From contig LLCB01000180.1 of assembly GCA_001414345.1 (NCBI GenBank), forward strand, positions 1-64,000: DNA of 64,000 nucleotides, written 5' to 3'. This document shows, piece after piece, positions 24,625-36,241 of this stretch (within the stretch, counting starts at the first letter, position 1; each line of letters opens with the position of its first letter). The notes beneath the pieces were generated by a model that did no database searches, had not been told where the DNA came from, and worked only from the letters and a program-made list of their open reading frames with translations. The position numbers were made by a program, and so were the translations under genes. Origin of the DNA: Hymenoscyphus infarciens. Taxonomy: Eukaryota; Ascomycota; Leotiomycetes; Helotiales; Helotiaceae.

Positions 24625-25590
24625 TTACAATAGTACCAGTTCTTTATTACACCCCTCCCCGGCGAAGACCTCAACTTCGGTCCCGTTCGAAAGGACGATG
24701 ATGGTATCCCAAATCTCTTTCGTCCCACGCCTTTCAAACGTTAAACAAGGGGGCCACTTTATAGAATTTGCAGGGCATTTTCGGTGCGTAGCATAAATCA
24801 TCGGAAATATGGCAATTGCCCCATTTGGATAACGTTTAAAAGACCCGGGACGAAGTAATGTCTCCAGCGTCTTCCTGAACTCCGTTGACGGGTATTTCTA
24901 GGCCGACCGCCTTCAAAGCCCCGGCTTCTTCGGCATCCTATTGAAGAAGCACGGTGAGAACTTCCTTGGCGGGGCCGGTTATTGTCTTACCGAGAGGGTT
25001 CTCCGTCCATACCAGCATGAGCTACGCGGTTTATGCTATACGATGGAATCGCCGACTAAAGGTATGAAATCTATCCAGAGATGTGTTGCCTTGATGAGCT
25101 CTTCTAGATCCGGGTGCCCTACCTCCTCTTCCTCTCTCTCTCGCTGGGATTGTTGCTCGGGTAGAAATGCATTAGGATTCGCTAGCGTGCTCACTGCACT
25201 ATCGGTTCGAATCCTACGCTCACTCTCGTTTCTCGAGGCCTAAGGTGTAATTCCTGCAAAGCCTTGCATTCTTGGAACGGCATTTGGCAAACGAGAAGGG
25301 AGCATACTTGATGTAGCCGCCGACTGGTTTGACAAATGATCACGGACACCAGAAGAAGTGTTCGTTGCAACGGCTTCTTGGCCAGGATTAGGCAAGGCGA
25401 TGATGAGGCTGGAATCTCTTGACCCAGCTTCATCACCACCCTCTTCGTTTTCTCTCGTGTCTGGATGCGTAAAGATCGACCGAGTTGCGGGCAGTCTCTC
25501 ACACGCCTCGTTGAAATCTTGCTACGCCATTGGGGGGTCGTCGTTGGGGATGAAAGTTTCCTTGCATGGTTTCGTTGTCGATGCTGAAGA
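24625..25590 (-). pseudogene. Decayed coding sequence with in-frame stops and a frameshift
   Basis: Read on the minus strand, one frame is clearly protein-like from 25590 to about 25040 but is broken by TAG at 25524-25522, 25242-25240 and 25038-25036. Pieces include FNEACERLPATRSIFTHPD, SSGVRDHLSNQSAATSSMLP and EVGHPDLEELIKATHLWIDF. Around 24985-24850 the coding-like reading moves to another frame (AKEVLTVLLQ, then DAEEAGALKAVGLEIPVNG, separated by TAG). It returns to the first frame at about 24848 (IAIFPMIYATHRKCPANSIK, GTKEIWDTIIVLSNGTEVEV) and ends at TAA 24627-24625. Several TAGs are one C-to-T change from CAG, as RIP or simple decay would give. The family is not recognised. Confidence 0.6.
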
Positions 25591-28500
25591 TCAAAGAATT
25601 GTCAAGAAAAGTTCTCGTCAAAGATCTCAAAACGCTTCGCTAGCTTGCGCGGGATTTGAGCTAAGGGCGGCCGTGATCCAGGCTGTTGGCTGTAAAGCAT
25701 GTATCTTTCCCCCGAAGCCTCTCCCAAATATGACGATTCTCTATGTACGCACTTCCCATCATTCAAATTTGGACAGAGCAGAAGTCGGGGCATTCTGCTG
25801 GCATTGATACCATTTGGATGCTGCTTTACAGCGCCTACATGAGGACCAAAGCCACCAAATAGGCATTATACAGCCCTTTTCGCCGACCAAGAGTCGCCAG
25901 GTAGGCAGGAGGAACTCAGAGGAAGTGAAAGTTGAGGCATGTGTCCAGGTGCAACTTGCAAGTTTTAGTCGCCTTTCTACGTATATCCATTAGTATTCAT
26001 CCTACGGCACGAAAGCTCAAGACGCACGAGAAAACATGAGATGGCCAATTTCCCATGTTTCCCAGGTCTCTTTTTATTACATGAATTCAATTGCGGAGAG
26101 ATTTAGTTGAGATTGGGCATGCGATGTAATTAAGGAGTAAAGAACCATCATACATAGAATGAAGTTTCTAAATAATACAAATTAATTACTTCAAACTTAA
26201 AGTATATCTTATAATGTTAGTGATTTTCAAGTGTTACAGCAATCGTTCGTCCCAACTTCTTCCATTCTACGAGAAGCGTGGAATAAAAAATATAAAAAAT
26301 ATAACTTACTGAAACAATAAAGAGCAATGAAACCTTCTTTTTCTTGGTTTCTTGGGAACTACGTTCAAGTAATTTCCTTGTTCAAGAGACTTAGAATGCT
26401 TTTATTTAATCTTAAAGCTTACTAAAACACTTAAAGAAATCGAACATTTCTTCTTTCCCGCCAGTTTCTTTTTTTTTTTTTGATTAAATTATTCGAAATT
26501 CTTGAGATAATAATGTGGCTTCAGTGCTACTAGTGGCAAGGTTTTACAGGTTAGATTGGACGAGGCTTCATGCAACCAATTCAGTTTCCGGAAGAAACTC
26601 GAGCCAACACTTCAACACGACCTTCTTTTCTTCTGAGAATTATCAGATGTTTTAGCTAGACAAACAGATGTAAGATAGCAAGTGGGATAACAAGGAAGAA
26701 TCTGCTTCTCACCTAACTAAAGGCGAAAGGCAAATTTCCATTGATGATCACTGGTCATCCGCTCGAAGACGTCACTGCTTCAAACCTTCTTAGAACTTCT
26801 AGCTAGCTAGTCAGTTCTACCTGGTACTGTGACACAATCAGCAGTTCACATTGTTTGCGGGTTACAAGTTCGATATCTCGTTCGCTTATACATTTTTGTA
26901 TAAATACTTGCAACATGGGCTCGTTGAACTCTTAACTCGGAATCTATCATGCATTACCTATTTTTGTCTAGACTTTACTATTCAAACCCTCTAAGTCAGT
27001 TTACCCTGAAGGAGCTGAAAATTGAACCTGAAAGAGGGTAATAGTGCCACGGATTTGAAGACTTTTCAAAAGCTTTCTCGAGACCACCTATTTTTCTCGA
27101 AGCTCAAAGTTCTATAAGCATAAGTTCCAACAATATCTTACAGATACTGAAGAGCAAACCAGAAGATGACCATGATGAAAAATCTTGTCCAAAAAACAGG
27201 GAAGAACTGGAAGTAAGATGTGGTTTCGAGGTTTTACATATGGTGACGGCCAGGGATTTTGCGTGGATGGAGAATGTGAGCAGAACCACAACCGAAATCT
27301 CATCGTTGGAGTTCACGGAGTCTATCTTGTGAACAACCTCAAAGAGGCCCGCTCATCCATGGGGATTTACTAGGGTTACAATCATCCCACAAACCCGAGC
27401 TGCTTCAACAAGAGGTCTACAACAAGGGGCGTGCTGAAGTAGTCGCTAGAACTCACTGCCTTCGATTCCTGGACATCTTCTGGACCAACCTTTTCAGGAA
27501 TGATATTCGCAAATGGAAAAAAATGAGCATCAAAATAGACTCATGGTACGCAGTGAATAGTATGACGAGTCCGTATGGAATTCTTCGTTGGGCAAGTAAT
27601 GATTGGATGATGGTTGAACAAGAGGTGCAAAATAAGGATGCCTTTAAAAAAAGCTTGATTTTGATGAGGAGTCTGGCGAGTAACAGTCTTCCAGTTTATT
27701 TTTAGCAAGTTAGACCACAATAGAACGTGGAGGCGACAAATCTTGCTGAGGGTGTACTTGACAAAGCGAGGGACCTCGAGATGAGTTGCAAAAAGGAGAA
27801 GTTAAGCTTAGATTTACCACCAGAAATACCGCCAGAGAGACCACCAGAGAGTTGTACTTGGAATTGGCTTCCAACGTATCTACTAGTGGTAACGGAAGTT
27901 AGTTTAGTTCCTGGGCTTGAGTTAAAGAAACTGCTTTTCGTAAATGATTGGTTGTGGCTGTTCCTGTGATAATAAGAATTGGAAAATAGAACTAGTTATC
28001 TTTAACTTCCAGATTTTGGTTCGCAAACTATATAACTATGCCTTATTTGGCTAACACTTGTTGTGCCTAGCATGAATTCTGTTACCCCATGAAGGGCTAC
28101 AGTGCTTTTCAAAACTGATTCTAGCCTCTATGTATGCTGTGGATGTTGTACCACAAACCTCGCTTTTCTGGTGACTTAGTCAGTTAATAGCATCAGATCC
28201 TCGAGCCATTATTTAGGTATCTCGTTTAATATATCAGTGACTTGGTATGAACACTACGACTCTAATTCAACTTTAAATACATACTTTCAAAGGAAATCTC
28301 CCCAAACAAGAACTCGCTGAACACGTTGGAACAAGCCCCTTTCTCCCAAGGTCTTTGGCACAAAAGAAGACTTTCAGGCCCCAATCTCACTTATGTCAAG
28401 CCGGGAAATCCTTCAAGATGGCGGAAAATCTCTATTCATTCAGCGAAAGATAGACAACTTAGGGAAAAGTCTCATTTGAATCAAAAGCTAAATAATTTTC

Positions 28501-29882
28501 GGAGCGGGTATGCTTTATTCACTAATTGTGGAATTGGCCAATTATGTTACTACTTCATAGAATTAGGTAGTGAGTCTAGTAACTTGAACTGTTAGTTCGA
28601 GAGTATTTAGATTAATTAAGTTAACTAAACAAAGTCTCGACTATTTTATGGCTTATCCGAGTAGCATTCATTTTTTATGAAGATTTAAGTTATTTGAATA
28701 AACTATAGAAGTTTATTATAGCGCGTGTTAATTATATAATTGGTGAATAAAGCATTGAATATTAGTTTTACCAATTAGTCGGTTACTTAAAAGAAGTATT
28801 GAAGTATGCAACTCTCTAGAATTTCGCCTCTAATGCTCTTAAATGAAGTTCTAGATATTCTCAAGTAATAGTTTGAAAGAAGATGTATCATTTCCAATTA
28901 GAATTCCTTGAGAAAAAAGTCTACTAGATAGTATTATTCAAAAAGGATCAATCAACCGAAGTGACTCCATCGACTTTGGAGCGGAATTTGAAACATAATT
29001 AGTCAATTCTCAGAGAATCTCAAGTTGTTTTATGAAATCTTGTCTTTGTAACATTTAGGGTTCCTAAGCATGAAGTGAGGTTTTTTTCATGTTAATGACG
29101 AAAACTCGTCGAAAAGAAGCAGAAGAGCATAGACCTACCGGGACTCCGTATACCACGTTGAGTATCATAAATTTCTTGATAACGGTGTTACCCAAGTGTA
29201 ACTGGAGTTGAATCTTAACCCCCGCACTAAGTGTAACATGTAATACGGCGCCTCTGACTGGCTCGTAAACAAGTTCGTACCTTCCCTTACCTCCCCAACC
29301 TTTGTTCTTCCAGTTTTCCAGGGTATTCAAGCAAATTACCCTAGGACTTGGAGCAACTAACCCATATGTTTTGGAAAGTTCCAAAGTGGTTTAACTGGAT
29401 TGGCAAGTGAGGTTATTTATTTATCTATGTCCACCGCGAGACTGGCCAACGATAACAGATGCCGCTATCCATTCATCTTGGACCTTTCAAGTACCGGTGA
29501 AGAGTGTTTGTATAAGAGTTCCACGACATGCCTGGGCAGATGTTGTACCCCTGAGTTCGTTGAGTTGATTGATACAAATACGCGCGGAGGTAATAGAGAC
29601 TGCGGCGCATCGAGAAGTCTCACTCCTCATGGAGGTTTGCGACGAAAACATGACTGATCACGATATTTGAGACCTCGGCTTGGACCTTGATTGGAAATAG
29701 CTTCATGGAGCGTCTTGACAGGGTATCCCACCTTACTACACATACACCCCTAGCATCCCCAGTCCATTATTTAATTTTTCCATTCCGACGAACAAGACAA
29801 CCTTCGAACCTCCAGACAGGCCATCGGGGTTTTGGCCTATATGCATTACTCTCGCCCATAGATTCCTACCTACCCTTTCATC
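25591..29882. other. Gene-poor AT-leaning region with possible coding relics
   Basis: No intact gene is supported in 4.3 kb. The minus strand has an ATG-less open stretch at 27968-27717 with Gly-Gly-Leu-Ser repeats (QLSGGLSGGISGGKSK). Another short coding-like piece at about 27510-27380 (FANIIPEKVGPEDVQESKAV) ends in clustered stops. A 106-codon frame at 29064-29384 (minus) is unassigned. These may be remnants of one decayed locus. 28600-29050 is AT-rich and featureless. Confidence 0.4.
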
Positions 29883-32525
29883 ATGTCTGCCTCCTCCGAC
29901 TCGAATCGAACCCCTTCGATCAACCAAGCTGCTCAGCAACATGCTCCTGCCAACCCAAGCGGACTGCGAGAAGCACATACCCTCTCCCAGTCACCAGAAA
30001 GCCTCAGAGATGCAGGTGTCTCGGGAACTCGCACCGATGCAGCCAGCTTGAACCCTTCTCCGAATACATACCCAACGCACTTGGATACAGACCCCGCTGC
30101 CGACGACGACGCGATAGATGGGCGGACATATGGGTTCACGGGGTTGGGAGGGAGAATGGCAGGAGAAACAACTTCATTATTGAGGAAGCCTTTCGAATTC
30201 GCGACCCATACGGCACACGCAGGACCGTGTGATCACGGCACCTTCAGCCCTCGACTGGAAAGCAGGACGGGCAGTATACGAAGCAGCAATGATTTTGGCT
30301 TCGGTGGCTCTCCACCAAGAGACGGCCGAGAAACATCTGGGGGGAGCAGCAGCAGCATATTTGGGACCCTGCTTGAAGGAATAGGCATGAAGAATGGGAC
30401 TGGTGCTGGCAAGAAGAAAATGAGTACCACTCAATACCTGGCAGAACGACATGGTGTCAAAAATACAACTACAATGTATGTCCTGAAAATGATTCCCTTG
30501 CTTTTAGATCCCGATCGCTGATAGGTTGTGCCCATTCAGGTACTTTACCTATTATATTCCCTTTTTTGCATGGATTCAACAATATAGATGGGCACATTTC
30601 CAAGGCGATCTGATAGCGGCATTAACAATGGCTTCCTTCTACCTCCCTATGGCTCTCTCGTACGCCTCGAACCTCGCCCATGTCCCGCCCATCAATGGTC
30701 TCTATTCTTTCGTTTTCAACCCGCTTATATATGCAATACTGGGAAGCTGTCCGCAGATGGTAGTAGGACCAGAAGCAGCTGGAAGTCTGTTGGTTGGTAG
30801 TGTGGTCAGATCCAGTATAGACGAGAGTCAAACCCCGGAAAACGACGACATAATGCATGCCCGAGTAGCTGGCATAGTGACTGGGATGGCTGGAGCAGTA
30901 ATTTTAATTGCTGGTCTTACAAGATTGGGATTTCTGGATAGCGTTCTGAGCAGGCCATTCTTAAGAGGCTTTATCTCAGCTATTGGTTTCGTTATTATAG
31001 TGGACCAGTTGATCCCCGAATTGGGACTTGCACAGCTTGCAGACGAAGTCGGAGGAGTTGCGCACGGTAGCAGCGTTGATAAAATTAGGTTCCTGGTATC
31101 GAACGCACACAAGGCATCGGGAATAACCGTTGCAGTGGCTGGAATCAGTTTCCTCATTATCATGGTTTTCAGGTGAGTAATATTTTTGATTGAATACTAA
31201 AATACTGACTTGTCTGCAGAGAGTCAAAGAAACGGCTTCAACCACGTTACCCTTCCGTTGCGTATATCCCTGATCGTTTCTGTGTCGTTGTGATATCGGC
31301 CATTTTGACTTGGCAGCTTCGATGGGACCAGTATGGCCTTGAAATTCTGGGTGAAGTCAAGTCAAAGTCGGGGAACCCATTTCCCTTCCACTGGCCCTTT
31401 CAGATTGGACACATGAATCATGTCCGCGAAGCTATGGGAACCTCATTTCTCATAGCCTTACTGGGGTTTTTTGAATCGTCAGTTGCTGCCAAGAGTCTTG
31501 GAGGGGGAGAGGGGAAGAATGATATTCAAGGAATTGCTTTGAGCCCAAATCGAGAGCTAGTTGCCCTTGGTGTCGCGAATCTGGTTGGTGGATGTTTCGG
31601 TGCTCTGCCCGCCTTTGGCGGCTACGGAAGGAGTAAAGTCAACGCCAGCACTGGAGGCAAAACGCCCATGAGTAGTATCTTTCTAAGCATGATTACTATC
31701 GTATGCGTTTTGTACCTTTTGCCGGCATTTTATTATCTTCCAGTAAGTTGAATCGACCCTGTTGTGCTGGCAAATGTTAACAATGTCTAGAAAGCAGTTT
31801 TGTCTTCGATGATTACAGTGGTTGCTTGGTCGCTCATCGAAGAGGCACCCCATGACATTATGTTCTTCATTAAAATAAGAGGGTTCTCCGAACTAGCACT
31901 GATGACAATAATTTTCGCCGCTACGATATTTTACTCACTTACGCTGGGCATAGCGATTGGTGTTGGACTATCTCTTCTTTCCGTCATCAAACATAGTACC
32001 CGGCCACGAATCCAAATTTTGGGAAGAATCCCAGGAACCAATCGATTCGAGAATGCAGAGGACAATCCGGATAAACTTGAATTCATCGAAGGTTGTTTAA
32101 TTGTCAAGATTCCCGAGCCGTTGACATTTGCCAATACTGGAGACCTGAAAAATCGATTGCGTAGACTTGAACTTTATGGTACGACAAGTGCACATCCTGC
32201 ATTGCCTCGAGTAAGATCACCGGAACATAACAAGAATATTATTTTTGATATTCACGGGGTCACAGGGCTGGATGGCAGTGGTACACAAGTGCTGGAGGAA
32301 ATCGTACGTGGGTATCGAGACCGTGGGGTTAGGGTGTTCTTTTCAAGGATCCCAGCAGAGGGAAGCCCCATTTACGAGCTGTTTGAAAGAAGTGGTATTC
32401 TTGAGATCGCCGGGGGCAAGAGTCACTTTGTCGCCAATGTTGACCAGGCCTTGCGACTCACGGAAGTTGAAGATGGGGATGAGTATAGCTACAGCAACCT
32501 TGCAGGTGATGAAAGTGGCGGTTGA
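29883..32525 (+). CDS. SulP family anion (sulfate) transporter with STAS domain
   Basis: Four exons are 29883-30475, 30540-31172, 31220-31742 and 31791-32525. They give about 827 aa. The first about 195 residues are a polar, Ser/Gly-rich cytosolic region. The SulP membrane domain starts at YFTYYIPFFAWIQQYRW and continues with GDLIAALTMASFYLPMALSY, NGLYSFVFNPLIYAILG and the conserved MVVGPEAAGSLLVGS. It ends with hydrophobic repeats through LTLGIAIGVGLSLLSVIKHS. The C-terminal STAS domain contains NIIFDIHGVTGLDGSGTQVL, the loop where regulatory phosphorylation occurs in this family. The family moves sulfate or other anions across the plasma or vacuolar membrane. The long N-terminus and overall layout resemble the less-studied yeast YPR003C type more than the main SUL1/SUL2 permeases. 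Substrate is not provable from sequence. Confidence 0.9.
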
Positions 32526-34797
32526 AATTACACTGAGGGGCAAAACCCCAGAGGTTAAACCGACAATGGCCTGGGCTACACGACTGGAAGAAAGAATCTT
32601 TGGGAATCGTGTGGCCGACATGGTGGCGACCGATAGCCTCCCCATGGCACAGTTGTTTGGGTATATTGTTTTTTATTTGAGTGGATGAATTGCTACAACC
32701 AGGTCACCTTGTATGACGTGGGAAAAACTGGGATGAGCATGGGTTTGTATAGAGGCATTGCGTGGGCGTTGGGATGAAAACAATCTCGATTTACTTTCGG
32801 TTTCGGAAGAGGCATACCATAGATCCGGACAATGAAGTTGTGGCGATTGAGAAGAACGAGATCTCTGGGGGTGCGACTGCGATTCTGTAAGAGCTTCGGT
32901 ACCTCCTCCACGTACACCTACATTTCCTGCAATTGTACGGATATGCCTAGGACAATAAAGGGAATGTTGGCGAAGGGTCAAAAGTTTGGGAAACTCGAAC
33001 TTCTCATTCCCCAACGCCCTCGGACAATATTCTTCATTGTCCTGGAATCACCAGAGCTGGTTTTTGTTCGATATTGAGAGTAGCAACGCTCCCCTCAAGT
33101 TGATCCCCTCGAGCGAGTGGGTCAATCGAGAACTTCTGCAGTCTTGATAGCTTGGATATTACTCCGCAAAAACATACACAGAAATAGCAACATCCTGGTC
33201 ATCGTCTTTCTTTGTTATATTACTCGGTCATCAACGTCCGCTATCGTGTTGGAGTCACCATACCTTACGGTACTATCAACCGACGAGCCTCAGCGGATAT
33301 CTCCATGTTGTTGAATTATGGCGTATATGCGGTGAACAATTTCGTCTCAAGTGAACACATGAACGCGTGGCCCCCAATTTATATTTTCCTGACACAATTT
33401 TATGATGTCCCTATCCCTTTCAGCCAAGTCTGGGCGTCCACCCGGTGGGAAACTCCGGCCTGCATGAAAGGCGTTCTAAAAGTTGGGTATCGAGACTTGG
33501 CGGGGCTGATGGCACATGGCATTGGGTTTTTGGCGGTGGTGGGGTTGAACTTGCTGTCAAAAGAAAGCCTCGGTGAAATTAGGGGGGAGGGGTCAGGGGA
33601 AGTCGAGCCTTGAATTCAGTTGAGTTCAAGGATTAACGGAGCTTGAACTACATGGTATTTTGTTTCTCCTCAATCGTATTTGCTCCAATCAAGATTGGTA
33701 TCCAGAGTTACGAATCAACGGATGAGGTTCTGTTGTTCCCTTTCGGGTATTAGCTGGCTTGATACACTGTCGGTAGAGCCTAGTACCCCTCTTACAACAT
33801 ATCTCATCACAAGATAAAGATGTTAACTTGCCTTTTGCATCACGCAATAAAATCTCTTTTCGACCTCATCGGATTCCTTCATTTTCGATTTCCAGTTGCC
33901 TATACTTACATGAGCGCACAATAGTTCTTTCACAATCTAGGCGTCATCGGCTAAGTGGTTAAATATTTAGGATAATTCTCCATATGCACTCCTGTCTCCT
34001 ACCCACGTTTCATTTCTTGAACACAGGATTTGGGGAGCAATCTCAAGAAGGAGCAAGGATGTTTTCTGCCATGCTGGCGATCCGGGGTCCCCGCACTTGC
34101 TTAAGCTGTTGAAGGGAAATGGGGAATGGCATATCACGTGATATAATTGACATATCCGCAATCAACCCCCTTATTGCGCCATGCGTCAAGGCTAGCAACA
34201 ACCGAGATGCATTTTGGCAGATCATTTTTTAGCGTGGCGAGTTTCTTTTGATCTGCCGTTGACAAGGTCAACACTGACGCCTTTCTCTTCAGCCTCAAGA
34301 GAGCGATATTCCAATTGGTGCAAAGTAAGAGGATATGCAGTTTCCCATGTCGCTGGAAACTCTTGTTTTTGTGAACCTGCACTATGGATTCACAACCAGC
34401 GCTTAATGTTTTTCCACTGCCGGTAGATCACAGCAATTTGGTTAAAAGATGAGCAGCCACTTGGGATTAAGCCTTCCCATCGTTTCGCAATTCTACAATA
34501 TGATAGAGTTTATTAATCGTGTTTCTGGCTCGGATGAGATATTGCCTGCGATTAAGCTCCTGATACCATGCAGCATTTCTCACGTTTGCTGAAGATCTGC
34601 TCTAGACCGGGGCGGGGAGTCTTTTTTCTTCGAGTTTCCTAGTTACTATTCATCCAAGACCGAAAAAACGTCACCACCTTCCGTTTCCATGTCCATTTTT
34701 CAACGGGGATAATTCTCCACCGATTACGACTCCCGTCGGACCGTTTAAATGTTTACATCTGCAATCTTAGCTTGGCAGGGGAAAGCCTCTTGAAAGC
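32526..34797. other. Intergenic region with one unresolved ORF
   Basis: This is 2.3 kb without a supported gene. A 133-codon frame at 33212-33613 (+) has a partly protein-like end (GYRDLAGLMAHGIGFLAVVG) but no family match that I can name and no upstream exon. No RNA gene was recognised. Confidence 0.4.
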
Positions 34798-34806
34798 TAT
34801 ATAAAT
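34798..34806 (+). promoter_or_regulatory. TATA box of the secreted repeat-protein gene
   Basis: TATATAAAT lies 102 bp upstream of the ATG at 34908, a common spacing for highly expressed fungal genes. The short leader between them is AC/AG-rich. Confidence 0.6.
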
Positions 34807-34907
34807 CTTGAGTCTTGCTCATCAATAATTCTTTTTGAAAACAGAGCAAAGTACAAAGACGAGCTTGAACTTGATATCAGCATTCTAGACCAAAGAAAAC
34901 TTTCAAA

Positions 34908-35682
34908 ATGGGATTCAAAGCATTCCTCATTGCCGCTCTTCTCTCGGCCAAGTAAGTTCTTCAACATGAATGGTCAAATGCTTTAGCTAACCGAACTTTC
35001 AAGTGGCCTTGTAGACTCCGCGCCGGTTGTCCAGCTTCCTACCTCTTTGTCACTTCCCATTCCATCTTTCACTCGACCGAGTGGAACTCACACCCCAAAA
35101 CCCACTGCCCCTACCGTGATCATCCCAAAACCGACTGGGTCTTTCAGCTTCACTCGTCCAACCGGCAAGCCAACTGGATCTTTCAGCTTCACTCGTCCAA
35201 CCGGCAAGCCAACTGGATCCTTCTCCTTCACCCGCCCCACAGGCGTCCCAACAATCCGCCCGACGACTGTTAGACCATCTTTCTCCTGGCCCCCAGTCCC
35301 AACCCAAAGCGGCGAGCCCGAGGAGCCAGAAGATCCAGAAGATCCAGAAGATCCAGAGGACTCAGAGGATGACGGACAAGTTGCAGCACGTCAGTTCCCA
35401 ACAGGGCTCCCCAGCTTTACTGGTACCTTCCCTAGCTTTACTGGTACCTTCCCTAGCTTTACCGGGACCTTCCCTAGCTTTACTGGTACCTTTCCAAGTT
35501 TCACCGGCCTTCCACCACGTCCAACAGGCTCTTTTACCGGCACATTCCCAAGTTTCACTAATACTTTTACCGGTACCTTCCCGTTCCCTCCTAAACCAAC
35601 TGCAACTTTCACTGGAAGACCTTCTTTCAGCACCAGAACTAGACCTACGGCGGTTCCTACCTCGGCTACCGATGACAACTAA
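34908..35682 (+). CDS. Secreted Pro/Thr/Ser/Phe tandem-repeat protein
   Basis: Two exons, 34908-34951 and 35004-35682, give about 240 aa. The 52-bp intron starts GTAAGT and ends CAAG. The N-terminus MGFKAFLIAALLSANGLVDS is a clear signal peptide. The mature part holds about three copies of a GSFSFTRPTGKPT-type unit (residues about 50-95). A Glu/Asp/Pro block (EPEDPEDPEDPEDSEDDG) follows, then at least five copies of GTFPSFT, and the end is RPTAVPTSATDDN. There are no cysteines and no GPI-type hydrophobic tail, so a soluble or wall-associated, heavily O-glycosylated protein is inferred. The second repeat family starts after VAARQFPTG, where a protease could separate the two halves. It is the last gene before the AT-rich island. 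No named family is recognised. Confidence 0.75.
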
Positions 35683-36211
35683 AGAGTTGGTGGAGGAAGA
35701 AGAGGGGTTTCGAGGGTTAACTGAGCAGGGAGGATAAGCGAGGAAGGTATGGGTTGTTGGATTTTGTTTATGCGATTCGCTTCTTGTGGATATCACTTTT
35801 TGTGAGAGTTTATATATATGGAACGAGATGGGGGTTGTGTTGTGTTGTGTAGTTGAATGAGACATCAAAAATTATTTTGTGAGAGCAGCTTTTCGGGGGT
35901 TGTTAGCACGTGAAATTTGAGTTCAAGTCTTCGAGTGAAGGTTGGTATTGTGTTGTAACATAAATGGCATTGGATTTCTTACTTGAAATTCTGTGAGAAT
36001 TCCGGTCTTTATTTTTGGTTTCACAAAAGAAACGCGCCAGACTTGGTATCTTGTTCTTAATAAGCCGTTATTCAGGGCAACTTTTACTTATACCTACTAT
36101 GCTATGAAAACGCCTGAAAGGTATAGGCTCAATGTCTATCGCTTTCCATCATTTCGTTGGATTTTATACTTAGACACCGAAACTCATGAAGCATTCCAGT
36201 TCCTTAGCAAG
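35683..36211. other. Intergenic spacer before the AT-rich island
   Basis: This is the 3' flank of the secreted-protein gene. It includes GTTGTGTTGTGTTGTG-like repeats at about 35834-35850. A 73-codon frame at 35993-36214 has no recognisable features. Confidence 0.4.
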
Positions 36212-36221
36212 TAATCGCTCG
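36212..36221 (+). repeat. Left target-site duplication of the 8-kb element
   Basis: TAATCGCTCG directly abuts the left terminal repeat. It matches the right copy at 44234-44243 (TAATCGGTCG) at 9 of 10 bases. Confidence 0.65.
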
Positions 36222-36241
36222 GGTACGCTTATTTGGGTCCC
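36222..36241 (+). repeat. Left terminal inverted repeat, 20 bp
   Basis: GGTACGCTTATTTGGGTCCC. It pairs with 44214-44233 in inverted orientation with 19 of 20 matches. Similarity fades inward. Confidence 0.75.

Noticed and set aside
25190..25225. GGTTCGAATCC resembling a tRNA T-loop
   Set aside because: The flanking bases do not form the T stem, and the segment lies within the minus-strand decayed coding sequence.
33212..33613. 133-codon ORF
   Set aside because: Part of it looks protein-like, but there is no domain, no upstream exon and no convincing start.
33945..33975. tRNA D-arm-like stretch (GGCTAAGTGGTTAA)
   Set aside because: No acceptor stem, anticodon arm or T-arm can be paired with it.
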